Source: Desulfovibrio sp. (GTDB taxonomy: Bacteria > Desulfobacterota > Desulfovibrionia > Desulfovibrionales > Desulfovibrionaceae). From it: a DNA stretch of 60,388 nucleotides. The notes under the pieces are model-generated. The model made no database searches. It was not told the DNA's origin and was given only the letters and a program-made list of their open reading frames with translations. The position numbers were made by a program, and so were the translations under genes. The stretch spans positions 1 through 60,388 of the forward strand of contig JAEEPQ010000002.1 in the NCBI GenBank assembly GCA_016284885.1, in the 5' to 3' direction. Shown here one piece after another: positions 52,428 through 60,388 of this stretch; positions within the stretch are counted from its first letter, which is position 1, and the number at the start of each line of letters is the position of its first letter.

Positions 52428-53429
52428 CTAGTAGGAGAAGACGGGACCAGTCCTGGCCGCCTCAGAGGCAAGCTCGCGCAGGTCGATGTGCAGCAGGGTC
52501 TCCATCTGCTCCTTGAGCCAGGTCTTGTCCTTGGGCATTCTGGCAAGCTTGCGCTTCTCGGGCACGCCGGTCTTCTGGCACAGCCAGGCGTGGGCGGCCT
52601 GCATGTCGCCAAGCTCGTCGACGAGCCCGTTGGCAACGGCCTCCCTGCCCGTGTAGATCTTGCCGTTGGCAAGCGCCTCGACCTTCTCGCGGGGCATCTT
52701 GCGTCCTTCGGCCACGATGTCCACGAACTGCCCGTGCATGTCCCTGATGACGCCCATGAGGTACTCGCGCTCCTCCTCAGAGAGGGGGCGCAGCACGGAG
52801 CCGGCATCCTTGAAAGGGCCGCTGGTCAGGGTTTCCTGACCGACGCCGAGGGTGTCGGCCAGCTTGCGCAGCTGCATGATGTCCATGCGCACGCCGATGG
52901 AGCCCGTGACCGTCGAGCCGGAGGCGAAGACGCGCTCGCCCGCCATGCTCACCATGAGGCCGCCCGAGGCCGCGGCCGAGCCCATGGAGACGGCAAGAGG
53001 CTTCTTCTTGCCGAGCGCCTTCAGGGCCATATAGAGCTCGTTGGAGGCCGCCGCGCCTCCGCCGGGGGAGTCGACGCGCAGAAGCACGCCCTTCACCTTG
53101 TCGCTCTCGGAGATGGTCTTGATCCACCTGAGCAGCTTCATGTTGTCGCTGATGACGCCGTTGACGCTGATCAGGGCGATGCTCTCCTCGCTGGGCGCGC
53201 CGCTGTCTTCCGATGCGACCGCGCAGACGCAGACGAAGACGATCAGGGCAAGGGCCCAGCACAGCCAGAAGACGAAGGGATGGCGCTTGCGGAAGGGCGG
53301 CTTGAAGAGCGACTTCCAGACGTGCTCGGGAATCTGGGCCACGGGGCAGCCCGTGCAGCCCTGCGGGTAGGACGCGACTGGCCCCTGGCCCTGGGCAAAT
53401 CCCTGGTACTGGTACTGGCTCTGCGACAT
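52428..53429 (-). CDS. sppA: Signal peptide peptidase SppA
   Basis: N-terminal TM; LLRVDSPGGGAAASNELYMALKAL, MGSAAASGGLMVSMAGERVFASGSTVTGSIGV. Confidence 0.93.
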   Translation of the reverse strand: MSQSQYQYQGFAQGQGPVASYPQGCTGCPVAQIPEHVWKSLFKPPFRKRHPFVFWLCWALALIVFVCVCAVASEDSGAPSEESIALISVNGVISDNMKLLRWIKTISESDKVKGVLLRVDSPGGGAAASNELYMALKALGKKKPLAVSMGSAAASGGLMVSMAGERVFASGSTVTGSIGVRMDIMQLRKLADTLGVGQETLTSGPFKDAGSVLRPLSEEEREYLMGVIRDMHGQFVDIVAEGRKMPREKVEALANGKIYTGREAVANGLVDELGDMQAAHAWLCQKTGVPEKRKLARMPKDKTWLKEQMETLLHIDLRELASEAARTGPVFSY

Positions 53430-53497
53430 GGCGACCTCCTCTGCGCCCCGGGGCGCACGGCTGTTGTATCGAACGGCGTATCTTCTATAATAGGCAC

Positions 53498-55915
53498 ATG
53501 CATACGCAAGACTCAACACCTGCGGTCCGCTTGGCCTGCACGGCCCAGGGCCAGGTCCAGGGCGTCGGCTTTCGGCCCACCGTCTACAGGATAGCCCGCG
53601 GCCTCGGGCTCACGGGCCATGTGGGCAACACCTCCGACGGCGTCGTCATCGAGATCCAGGGCGCCCCCGAACGCGTCCGTGCCTTTCCCGAAGCCCTGAA
53701 GGCGGGCCTGCCCCCGCTTGCCGTGCTCACGGGGCTGGCCGTCAGGGAGATCGCGCCCGTTCAGGGCGAGCGGGAATTTGCCATCGCCGAAAGCCATGGC
53801 CGCAAAGGCCACAACGTGCTCATCAGTCCGGACGTCGGCATCTGCCCCGACTGCCTGCGCGACATGCGCGATCCGGCCAACCGGCGCTGGCGCTACCCTT
53901 TCACGAGCTGCACGAACTGCGGACCGCGCTACACCATCACGCGCGCCATTCCCTACGACAGGAAGACCACCTCCATGGCCTGCTTCCCGCTCTGCCCGGA
54001 CTGCGCCAGGGAGTACCGGGATCCGATGGACCGGCGCTTCGACGCCCAGCCCATAGCCTGTCCGGCCTGCGGCCCTCGCCTGTGGCTTGTAGAGCCCCAC
54101 GACGGGAAGCTTCCTGCAGAAACGGAGCCTGCGCCTGCGAACATGCAGCAGGCCCTGGCCAGAACGGCCAACGCCCTGGCTGGCGACAGGATCTGCGCCA
54201 TCCGCGGCCTTGGCGGCTTCCAGCTGGCCTGCGACGCCAGAAGCGAAGCTGCCGTGCAGACCCTCAGGCAACGCAAGCTGCGCCCCCACAAGGCCTTTGC
54301 CCTCATGGCGGGAAGCCTCGAGGACATCAGGGACATCTGCCTTGTCTCTGTGGCCGAGGAAGCGCTCCTGACCTCCTCCGCCAGGCCCGTCGCAGTGCTG
54401 GCAAGGCGCCCCGGCCTTGCTCCGGACGCCTTGGCTCCCTCCGTTGCGCCCGACACGGCTACCGTCGGCGTCATGCTCCCGACCACGCCCCTGCACGCGA
54501 CGCTCTTCGACCTGCTCGGCGAGGAGATGCGCCGGCAGGGCCGGCGTCCGCCCCTGCTGGTCATGACCTCGGGCAACCTCTCAGGCGACCCCATCTGCCT
54601 CGGCAACCGGGAAGCGCTCTCCCGCCTGGCGGACATTGCCGACTGCTTCCTGCTCCACGACAGAGACATACTCTGCCGCGTGGACGACAGCGTGGCGGCC
54701 GTGCACGGGGAAGGCACGCCCTTCGAGCGCACCGTCCTCTTCCGGCGGGCCCGGGGCTACGTGCCCTCGCCGGCGCCCGTTCCAGGCGCCAGAGAGGGCG
54801 ACTGCGTCTTCGGCGCCGGCGCAGGGCTCAAGGCCTGCTGCTGCTTCACGAGGGGCGCAGACGCCTTTGCCGGCCAGCACATCGGCGATCTGGAAAGCAC
54901 GGCAGCCTCCGACTTCTACGAGGAGGCCGCAGGCCACCTCATGGAGCTGCTGGAAGTCGAGCCAGCCCTGTGCGTGGCGGACGACCATCCGGACTTCCCG
55001 TCGCGGCATTTCGCCAAGGCGCTTGCCATGAGCTGCGGCGCCCATTTCGAGAGTCTCCAGCACCACGCGGCCCACGCCTTCGGCGCGCTGGCGGAAAACG
55101 GCATGCTGGAGCCTTCCCTGGCGCTCGCCCTGGACGGCACGGGCCTTGGCACGGACGGCACGGTCTGGGGCGGCGAGCTCATGCTGGCAGACCTCGGCCA
55201 GACCTCCTGGCAACGCCTCGGCAGCCTCGAGCCCCTGCTTCTGCCCGGCGGCGACCAGGCGGCCAGGGAACCCTGGCGTATTGCCTTCGGCCTTGCCCTT
55301 GAGGCAGGCGACGACGCGGGCAAACGGCGCTGGCATGCCGAGCGCGGCCCTGCCGCCAGAGCCGTGCAGGAGATGGTCCAGCGCCGGATCAGCACGCCAC
55401 TGGCCTCCAGCTGCGGCAGGCTCTTCGACGCGGCTGCAGCCGAGCTTGGCCTGTGCACGCAGACCAGCTACGAGGGTCAGGCGGCCATGCGCCTCGAGCA
55501 GGCCGCGCTGGCGAGTCCGCCCCTGCCTGCGGGAAGCGCCGGCGACCTTGCCTGCCAGGAACGGAACGGCTTGCTGACCCTGCCCTCGAAAGCGCTCTTT
55601 GGACTCCTGGCCCAACGCTTCCGGGAGGGCGCAGAGGCCGCCTTCTGCGCGCGGCTCTTCCACGAAGAGCTCGCCCGCCTGCTCTGCGAACTCTGCGTCA
55701 TGGGACGGGAGCGCACGGGCCTTTCCAGCGTCGCCCTCGCCGGCGGCGTCATGCAGAACAGGCTCCTGGCCGGCCTGCTGACCGAAGGCCTTGCCAGGCG
55801 GGGCTTCCGCCTCTTCCTGAACAGGCTGCTTCCGCCAGGCGACGGCGGCATAGCCTACGGCCAGGCCTGCTGGGGAGCCCGCCTGCTGGCGCTCGGCAAG
55901 GCGCAGGGAGCCTGA
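53498..55915 (+). CDS. hypF: Carbamoyltransferase HypF
   Basis: Acylphosphatase domain QGVGFRPTVYRIA; zinc fingers CPDCLRDMRDP..CTNCGPRYTITRAIPYDRKTTSM; GGVMQNRLL. Confidence 0.96.
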   Translation: MHTQDSTPAVRLACTAQGQVQGVGFRPTVYRIARGLGLTGHVGNTSDGVVIEIQGAPERVRAFPEALKAGLPPLAVLTGLAVREIAPVQGEREFAIAESHGRKGHNVLISPDVGICPDCLRDMRDPANRRWRYPFTSCTNCGPRYTITRAIPYDRKTTSMACFPLCPDCAREYRDPMDRRFDAQPIACPACGPRLWLVEPHDGKLPAETEPAPANMQQALARTANALAGDRICAIRGLGGFQLACDARSEAAVQTLRQRKLRPHKAFALMAGSLEDIRDICLVSVAEEALLTSSARPVAVLARRPGLAPDALAPSVAPDTATVGVMLPTTPLHATLFDLLGEEMRRQGRRPPLLVMTSGNLSGDPICLGNREALSRLADIADCFLLHDRDILCRVDDSVAAVHGEGTPFERTVLFRRARGYVPSPAPVPGAREGDCVFGAGAGLKACCCFTRGADAFAGQHIGDLESTAASDFYEEAAGHLMELLEVEPALCVADDHPDFPSRHFAKALAMSCGAHFESLQHHAAHAFGALAENGMLEPSLALALDGTGLGTDGTVWGGELMLADLGQTSWQRLGSLEPLLLPGGDQAAREPWRIAFGLALEAGDDAGKRRWHAERGPAARAVQEMVQRRISTPLASSCGRLFDAAAAELGLCTQTSYEGQAAMRLEQAALASPPLPAGSAGDLACQERNGLLTLPSKALFGLLAQRFREGAEAAFCARLFHEELARLLCELCVMGRERTGLSSVALAGGVMQNRLLAGLLTEGLARRGFRLFLNRLLPPGDGGIAYGQACWGARLLALGKAQGA

Positions 55916-56082
55916 CGCGGCCGCCTGCCCTCCCGCCCTGCGGCGAAGCCGGATTTCAATGCATTGCGCGCCGGACAGGCAAGGCGTATCATCAAGCACT
56001 CAGCCACCTGTGGCCGAGGCCAAGGCTCCCCGGCGCCCTTGCCGGCACGGGGCCCCCTGACTCCCCCGAACAAGGAGACCTT

Positions 56083-57387
56083 ATGAAAAAACTGCACCGC
56101 CTTCTCGCCCTCTGCTGCATGATCGCCGTGGGCTTCATGGCACAGACTGCCAGCGCGGCCCCCCAGCGAGGGGCCCGCAGCAACGACATCATTATGAACG
56201 AAACCGGCAGGGACGGTGGCACGCCTCCCGGCCAGACCTACCTGAACCCGCAGTTCCGCTACCAAGGCTCCGGCTCAAGCGACGGATCGCGTCTGCGCAC
56301 CCAGCGCCTGCCCTTCAAGATGGCCGGCATGGCCGTGGGCGACTTCAACGGCGACCGCAAGAACGAGATCGCCATCATGACCGACCACGACATCGCCATC
56401 TACACCTGGTCCGGCAGGAACCAGCGCATGGAGGAGCTGGGCCGCGAGCGCGTCTCGTCGACCAACAACAACTTCATCCTGCGCACCATGGACATCAACC
56501 GCGACGGCGTCCTGGACCTCGTGGTCTGCACCTATGAAGAGGACAGCAACCGTCCCTACTCCTTCTTCTACACCTTCAAGGGCAACCGCTTCAGCCAGCT
56601 GGCCAAGCGCTGCCCCTACTTCGTCAGCGTCGCCAAGATCCCGCCCTACTTCACCCCCACTCTCGTCGGCCAGGGCTGGGACTCCGTCAACCTCTTCGCC
56701 CCTGGCGGCCCGCGCGTGATGGAGCGCGTCGGCGACAGCTACAAGCCCGGCACCAAGCTTGATCTGCCCAAGGGCACCACCTGCTTCAACTTCAACTGGC
56801 TGCCCGCAGGCCGCGAAAGCCGCACCGAACAGCTCGTCGTGCTGACGGAAGACGAACGCATCAAGCTCTATCAGGGCAAGAGCAACAGCCTTGTCCACAC
56901 CACCATGGAGCGCTTCTCCGGGTCCGCCATCGGCATGGACCACTACAAGGGCATGCCCGGCATGGGCCTCGACAAGAACTACCAGCTGCCCAGCCGCTAC
57001 TACGCCCCCATGAACCTCGTCACCGCCGACATCGGGCGCACCGGCGAGCCCGTTCTGCTGGTGAACAAGCCCGTCTCCACCGCCTCCCAGATCTTTGAGC
57101 GCTACCGCTACTTCCCCCAGGGCGAAATCCACGCCCTGTACTGGGACGGCGTCGGCCTCGCCCTGAAGTGGAAGACCCGCCGCATCCGCGGTTCCGTCGC
57201 CGCCGTCGACCTCGCCGACGTCAACAACGACGGCGTCCTTGACCTCGTTGTCGGTCTCAACACCTCCCCCGACCTCGGCATCGGCAGCCGCCAGTGCATG
57301 GTGACGGCCTACCCGCTCGACCTGTCCGCGACCAATCCCCGCACGCCTGCGGACATGAGCGACTTCGAAGTCAATCCCAACCGCTAA
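56083..57387 (+). CDS. Secreted FG-GAP/VCBS repeat protein
   Basis: Signal peptide; VGDFNGDRKNEIAIMT, MDINRDGVLDLVVCT, LADVNNDGVLDLVVGL. Confidence 0.82.
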   Translation: MKKLHRLLALCCMIAVGFMAQTASAAPQRGARSNDIIMNETGRDGGTPPGQTYLNPQFRYQGSGSSDGSRLRTQRLPFKMAGMAVGDFNGDRKNEIAIMTDHDIAIYTWSGRNQRMEELGRERVSSTNNNFILRTMDINRDGVLDLVVCTYEEDSNRPYSFFYTFKGNRFSQLAKRCPYFVSVAKIPPYFTPTLVGQGWDSVNLFAPGGPRVMERVGDSYKPGTKLDLPKGTTCFNFNWLPAGRESRTEQLVVLTEDERIKLYQGKSNSLVHTTMERFSGSAIGMDHYKGMPGMGLDKNYQLPSRYYAPMNLVTADIGRTGEPVLLVNKPVSTASQIFERYRYFPQGEIHALYWDGVGLALKWKTRRIRGSVAAVDLADVNNDGVLDLVVGLNTSPDLGIGSRQCMVTAYPLDLSATNPRTPADMSDFEVNPNR

Positions 57388-57401
57388 ACGCAATGCCTGG
57401 C

Positions 57402-57424
57402 CCCCCGGACACGGGGGGCTTTTC
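57402..57424 (+). terminator. Intrinsic terminator
   Basis: GCCCCCC / GGGGGGC followed by TTTT. Confidence 0.65.
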
Positions 57425-57443
57425 AATCCCAAAGGAGTAGCCT

Positions 57444-58730
57444 GTGCGCATCCTCGTTATCGGTTCAGGAGGGCGCGAGCACGCCCTGGTCTGGAAACTC
57501 AAGCAGAGCCCCCGCGTCACGGACATCATCGTGGCCCCCGGCAACGGCGGCATAGCCATGGAAGGCGTGCGCTGCATCGATGTCGACGTCAGCGACATCC
57601 TTGGCCTCGCCAAGCTAGCCCGCAGCGAAAAGGTCGACCTCGTCGTGCCCGGCCCCGAGCTTCCCCTGACGCTCGGCATCACCAACGCCATGACGGCCGC
57701 AGGCGTGCCCTGCTTTGGTCCCGACCGCTACTGCGCCCAGCTGGAAGGCAGCAAGTACTTTGCCAAGGATCTCATGGGCCGGGCCGGCGTGCCCACGGCG
57801 GCCTGCGCCGTCTTCGAAGACGCGGCGGCCGCCAAGGCCTTCGTGCAGAAGCGCGGCGCCCCCCTCGTCGTCAAGGCCGACGGCCTTGCGGCCGGCAAGG
57901 GCGTCATCGTAGCCCAGACCACCCAGGAAGCCCTCGACGCCGTCAGCGAGATCATGGAAAAACACGCCTTCGGCGAAGCCGGCAGCAAAATCGTCATCGA
58001 AGAGTGCCTTGTGGGCGAGGAAGCCTCCCTGCTCTGCTTCTGCGACGGCAAGACCGCCGTGCCCCTGTCCTCTGCTCAGGACCACAAGGCTGCCTGGGAC
58101 GGCGACAAGGGACCCAACACCGGCGGCATGGGTGCCTACACGCCCGCGCCCATACTGCCCGACGACAAGATCGAGGAGGCGACCGACCTGGTCATCCGCC
58201 CCGTGCTCGCCCAGCTGGCCAAGGAGGACCACCCCTTCACGGGCATACTTTACGCCGGTCTCATGATGACCGCGGACGGTCCCAAGGTACTCGAGTACAA
58301 CGTGCGCTTCGGCGATCCCGAATGCCAGCCCCTGCTCATGCGCCTGCAAAGCGACCTCGTCGACATCATGGACGCCTGCATCAACGGCACCCTCGAACCC
58401 AGCCTCGTTGCCTTCAACCCCAAATCCGCGCTCGGCGTAGTCGTGGCCGCCGAAGGCTATCCCGGCAAGTACAGCAAGGGCATGCCCATCACCGGCACTG
58501 ACAAGGCGGACGCTCTGGAGGACGTCAAGGTCTTCCATTCCGGCACCAGCCTTAAGGATGGCCAGCTCTGCTCCAGCGGTGGCCGCGTCCTGTGCGTGAC
58601 CGCCCTCGGCGACGGCCTTGAAGCCGCCCAGAAGCTGGCCTACAAGGCCGTTGGCTGCATCGCCATGCCGAACAGCTACTGCCGCAACGACATCGGCCAG
58701 AAGGGCATTGCGCGCCTCAAGAAGGCCTAA
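57444..58730 (+). CDS. purD: Phosphoribosylamine--glycine ligase
   Basis: MRILVIGSGGREHALVWKL...VVKADGLAAGKGVI...GGMGAYTPAP. Confidence 0.97.
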   Translation: MRILVIGSGGREHALVWKLKQSPRVTDIIVAPGNGGIAMEGVRCIDVDVSDILGLAKLARSEKVDLVVPGPELPLTLGITNAMTAAGVPCFGPDRYCAQLEGSKYFAKDLMGRAGVPTAACAVFEDAAAAKAFVQKRGAPLVVKADGLAAGKGVIVAQTTQEALDAVSEIMEKHAFGEAGSKIVIEECLVGEEASLLCFCDGKTAVPLSSAQDHKAAWDGDKGPNTGGMGAYTPAPILPDDKIEEATDLVIRPVLAQLAKEDHPFTGILYAGLMMTADGPKVLEYNVRFGDPECQPLLMRLQSDLVDIMDACINGTLEPSLVAFNPKSALGVVVAAEGYPGKYSKGMPITGTDKADALEDVKVFHSGTSLKDGQLCSSGGRVLCVTALGDGLEAAQKLAYKAVGCIAMPNSYCRNDIGQKGIARLKKA

Positions 58731-58740
58731 GGAGGAAGCC

Positions 58741-59238
58741 GTGGCAAGCGTAGTTATTCTCATGGGCTCCAACTCCGACGAGGAGAAGGTTGCCCCCTGC
58801 GCCGAAATCCTCGGCAGGCTTGGCATCGACTTCTACCTGACCGTCACCTCGGCCCACCGCACGCCGGAGCGCACCGCCAGGATAGTCGCCGAGCAGGAGA
58901 AGGCCGGCGCCAAGGTCTTCATCTGTGCGGCCGGCATGGCAGCCCATCTGGCTGGCGCCGTAGCCGCGAGGACCGCCAGGCCCGTCATCGGCATCCCCAT
59001 CTCCGGGACTGCCTTCGGAGGCCTGGACGCCCTGCTCTCCACCGTGCAGATGCCTCCGGGCTTCCCGGTTGCCACCGTGGCCTGCGACAAGGCCGGCGCC
59101 CGCAACGCGGCCTGGATGGCGGCCCAGATCCTTGCCCTCTCCGACGATGCCCTGCGCGCCCGCATCACTGCCGAACGGGCAAAGATGGCCACAGACGTTG
59201 AAGCCGTGGGCAATGAAATGCTAAAGAAATACAGCTAG
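58741..59238 (+). CDS. purE: 5-(carboxyamino)imidazole ribonucleotide mutase
   Basis: GTG start; ILMGSNSDEEK, SAHRTPERT, AGMAAHLAGAVAARTARPVIGIPI. Confidence 0.94.
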   Translation: MASVVILMGSNSDEEKVAPCAEILGRLGIDFYLTVTSAHRTPERTARIVAEQEKAGAKVFICAAGMAAHLAGAVAARTARPVIGIPISGTAFGGLDALLSTVQMPPGFPVATVACDKAGARNAAWMAAQILALSDDALRARITAERAKMATDVEAVGNEMLKKYS

Positions 59239-59283
59239 ACGCCAGCAGGCTCCGCACGCCGCGAAGCGGAGCCTGCTGGCGTC
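59238..59283. terminator. Perfect 18-bp hairpin after purE
   Basis: GACGCCAGCAGGCTCCGC / GCGGAGCCTGCTGGCGTC with 10-nt loop; no U-tract. Confidence 0.5.
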
Positions 59284-59369
59284 CTGCCTCCGAACAAGCA
59301 ATGCCTCTCTTGCGCCAGCCGGCGATTAGCCGGCTGGCATCTCAATCAATCTCAATCAGGTAAGCCATT

Positions 59370-60388
59370 ATGCACGCACGCACACCTCTTCTTGCCCTGC
59401 TGCTGGCGTCCTGCACCGCCCTGCCGGCTCACGCGCTCGACGTCCACATCGCCAACACCTCGAAATCCGAAATCCTCTCCGTGTTTCTAGCCGGGCTGAC
59501 AGACGACGGCCACAAGATGAGCATGCTCAACTTCATGCAGTCTCGCCCCGGCGAAACCGTCGACTGCGGCAACGAAACGCTCAAGGAGATCCAGACGATT
59601 GCGCTTGACTATGGACGCGGACGCATCGTCCTCAAGGACCCCGCTCCCCTCAAGGACAAGAACGAGCTCAAGCTGGTCCTCTCCTTTGACGAGCAGGGAA
59701 AGCCTGAGCTGGCCGTGGAGGGCGGAGAGAAGCTTGCCATCGACGTTACCGACCTGCGCTTTGCCCAAGACGCGCCCGGCGCCGTCGACGTTGCCGAACT
59801 TGCCAAGGCCGCGACCCGGGGCGACGTGCACCAGCTTGCCAAGGACACGCCAGGCGTCTTTGACGACCCGGTGACGGGCGAATGCATCCTGCCCGTGCGC
59901 GCCGGCGGCGCCGTCTGGACGGGCGTTGTCAGCTTCGCCTTCGGCAAAAGCGAGGATCGCGCCGTTGCGCGCCTCAGGCTCATGCAGGAAATCGGCGACA
60001 ACGGTCTGGACAAGCTGGAGAACGTGTTTGAAGCGCTCATGGGGGGCATGAATCTGCACCCCATATCCCTGCGCGCCGACCCCACGGTGCTGGCCTTCTG
60101 CGGTCCGGGCACCTCCCGTGCCCTGGAGACGGACGTTGCCCGCGTACGCTTTGCCGAAATGGCCTCGGACAAGGGCCTCTTCAGCGATCCTCAAAAGCCG
60201 GCCTCGATGCAGGGGCTGCTTGTCGGAGAGAAGGCCTATGCCCAGTGCGTCAAGGATTCGGGCAAGAAGGACGCCAAGGCCGGCGAGGCCAAGAGCGGCG
60301 AGGCCAAGAGCGACGAAGCCAAGGCCGGCGAGGCCAAGAGCGACGAAGCAAAGGCCGTCGAGGCCAAGGCCGGCGAGGCCCAGCCGGC
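59370..60388 (+). CDS. Secreted hypothetical protein with KAGEAKS(D/G)EA repeats (3' end beyond window)
   Basis: ATG 59370, signal peptide MHARTPLLALLLASCTALPAHA; frame open to window end and absent from the supplied ORF track. Confidence 0.75.
   Translation, partial: MHARTPLLALLLASCTALPAHALDVHIANTSKSEILSVFLAGLTDDGHKMSMLNFMQSRPGETVDCGNETLKEIQTIALDYGRGRIVLKDPAPLKDKNELKLVLSFDEQGKPELAVEGGEKLAIDVTDLRFAQDAPGAVDVAELAKAATRGDVHQLAKDTPGVFDDPVTGECILPVRAGGAVWTGVVSFAFGKSEDRAVARLRLMQEIGDNGLDKLENVFEALMGGMNLHPISLRADPTVLAFCGPGTSRALETDVARVRFAEMASDKGLFSDPQKPASMQGLLVGEKAYAQCVKDSGKKDAKAGEAKSGEAKSDEAKAGEAKSDEAKAVEAKAGEAQP

Noticed and set aside
60280-60388. 15-bp repeats at the window end as a CRISPR or iteron array
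   Set aside because: In-frame protein repeat without unique spacers.

Overview
GC-rich chromosomal window with gene content and order resembling a Desulfovibrionaceae-type sulfate reducer (taxon inferred from gene content only). Most of it is housekeeping: infB(partial)-ylxP-nrnA-truB-rpsO-pnp, rpmE-DUF1385-prfA, tlyA, menD, dinB, yjbQ, hom, mtnA, thrC, plsY, an RNB ribonuclease, a Re-citrate-synthase-like lyase plus aconitase-family hydratase, serS, mutL, rpsA, sppA, hypF, purD, purE. The most interesting region is about 23.9-33.6 kb. It holds a porin, two paralogous Crp/Fnr-type regulators, a DASS/SLC13-like permease, a thioredoxin reductase/thioredoxin pair, an arylsulfate sulfotransferase (ASST) with no signal peptide, and a short SdsA1-like (type III) alkylsulfatase. 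Three copies of a 12-bp inverted repeat (TAGYC-YA-GRCTA) lie about 88-97 bp upstream of the porin, second regulator and permease starts. I propose this is a self-regulated sulfate-ester uptake and desulfation/transfer system. Other notable items: a DRE-TIM metallolyase fused to a Cache-like domain, a compositionally mosaic AAA-ATPase/PD-(D/E)XK gene, tandem ADP-ribosylglycohydrolases with a decayed third fragment, two pseudogenes (ModA-like and a receiver domain), likely autoregulatory hairpins ahead of pnp and rpsA, and an IS21-like terminal-repeat relic. No CRISPR array, tRNA or rRNA was recognised. No database search was run, so novelty is not established.
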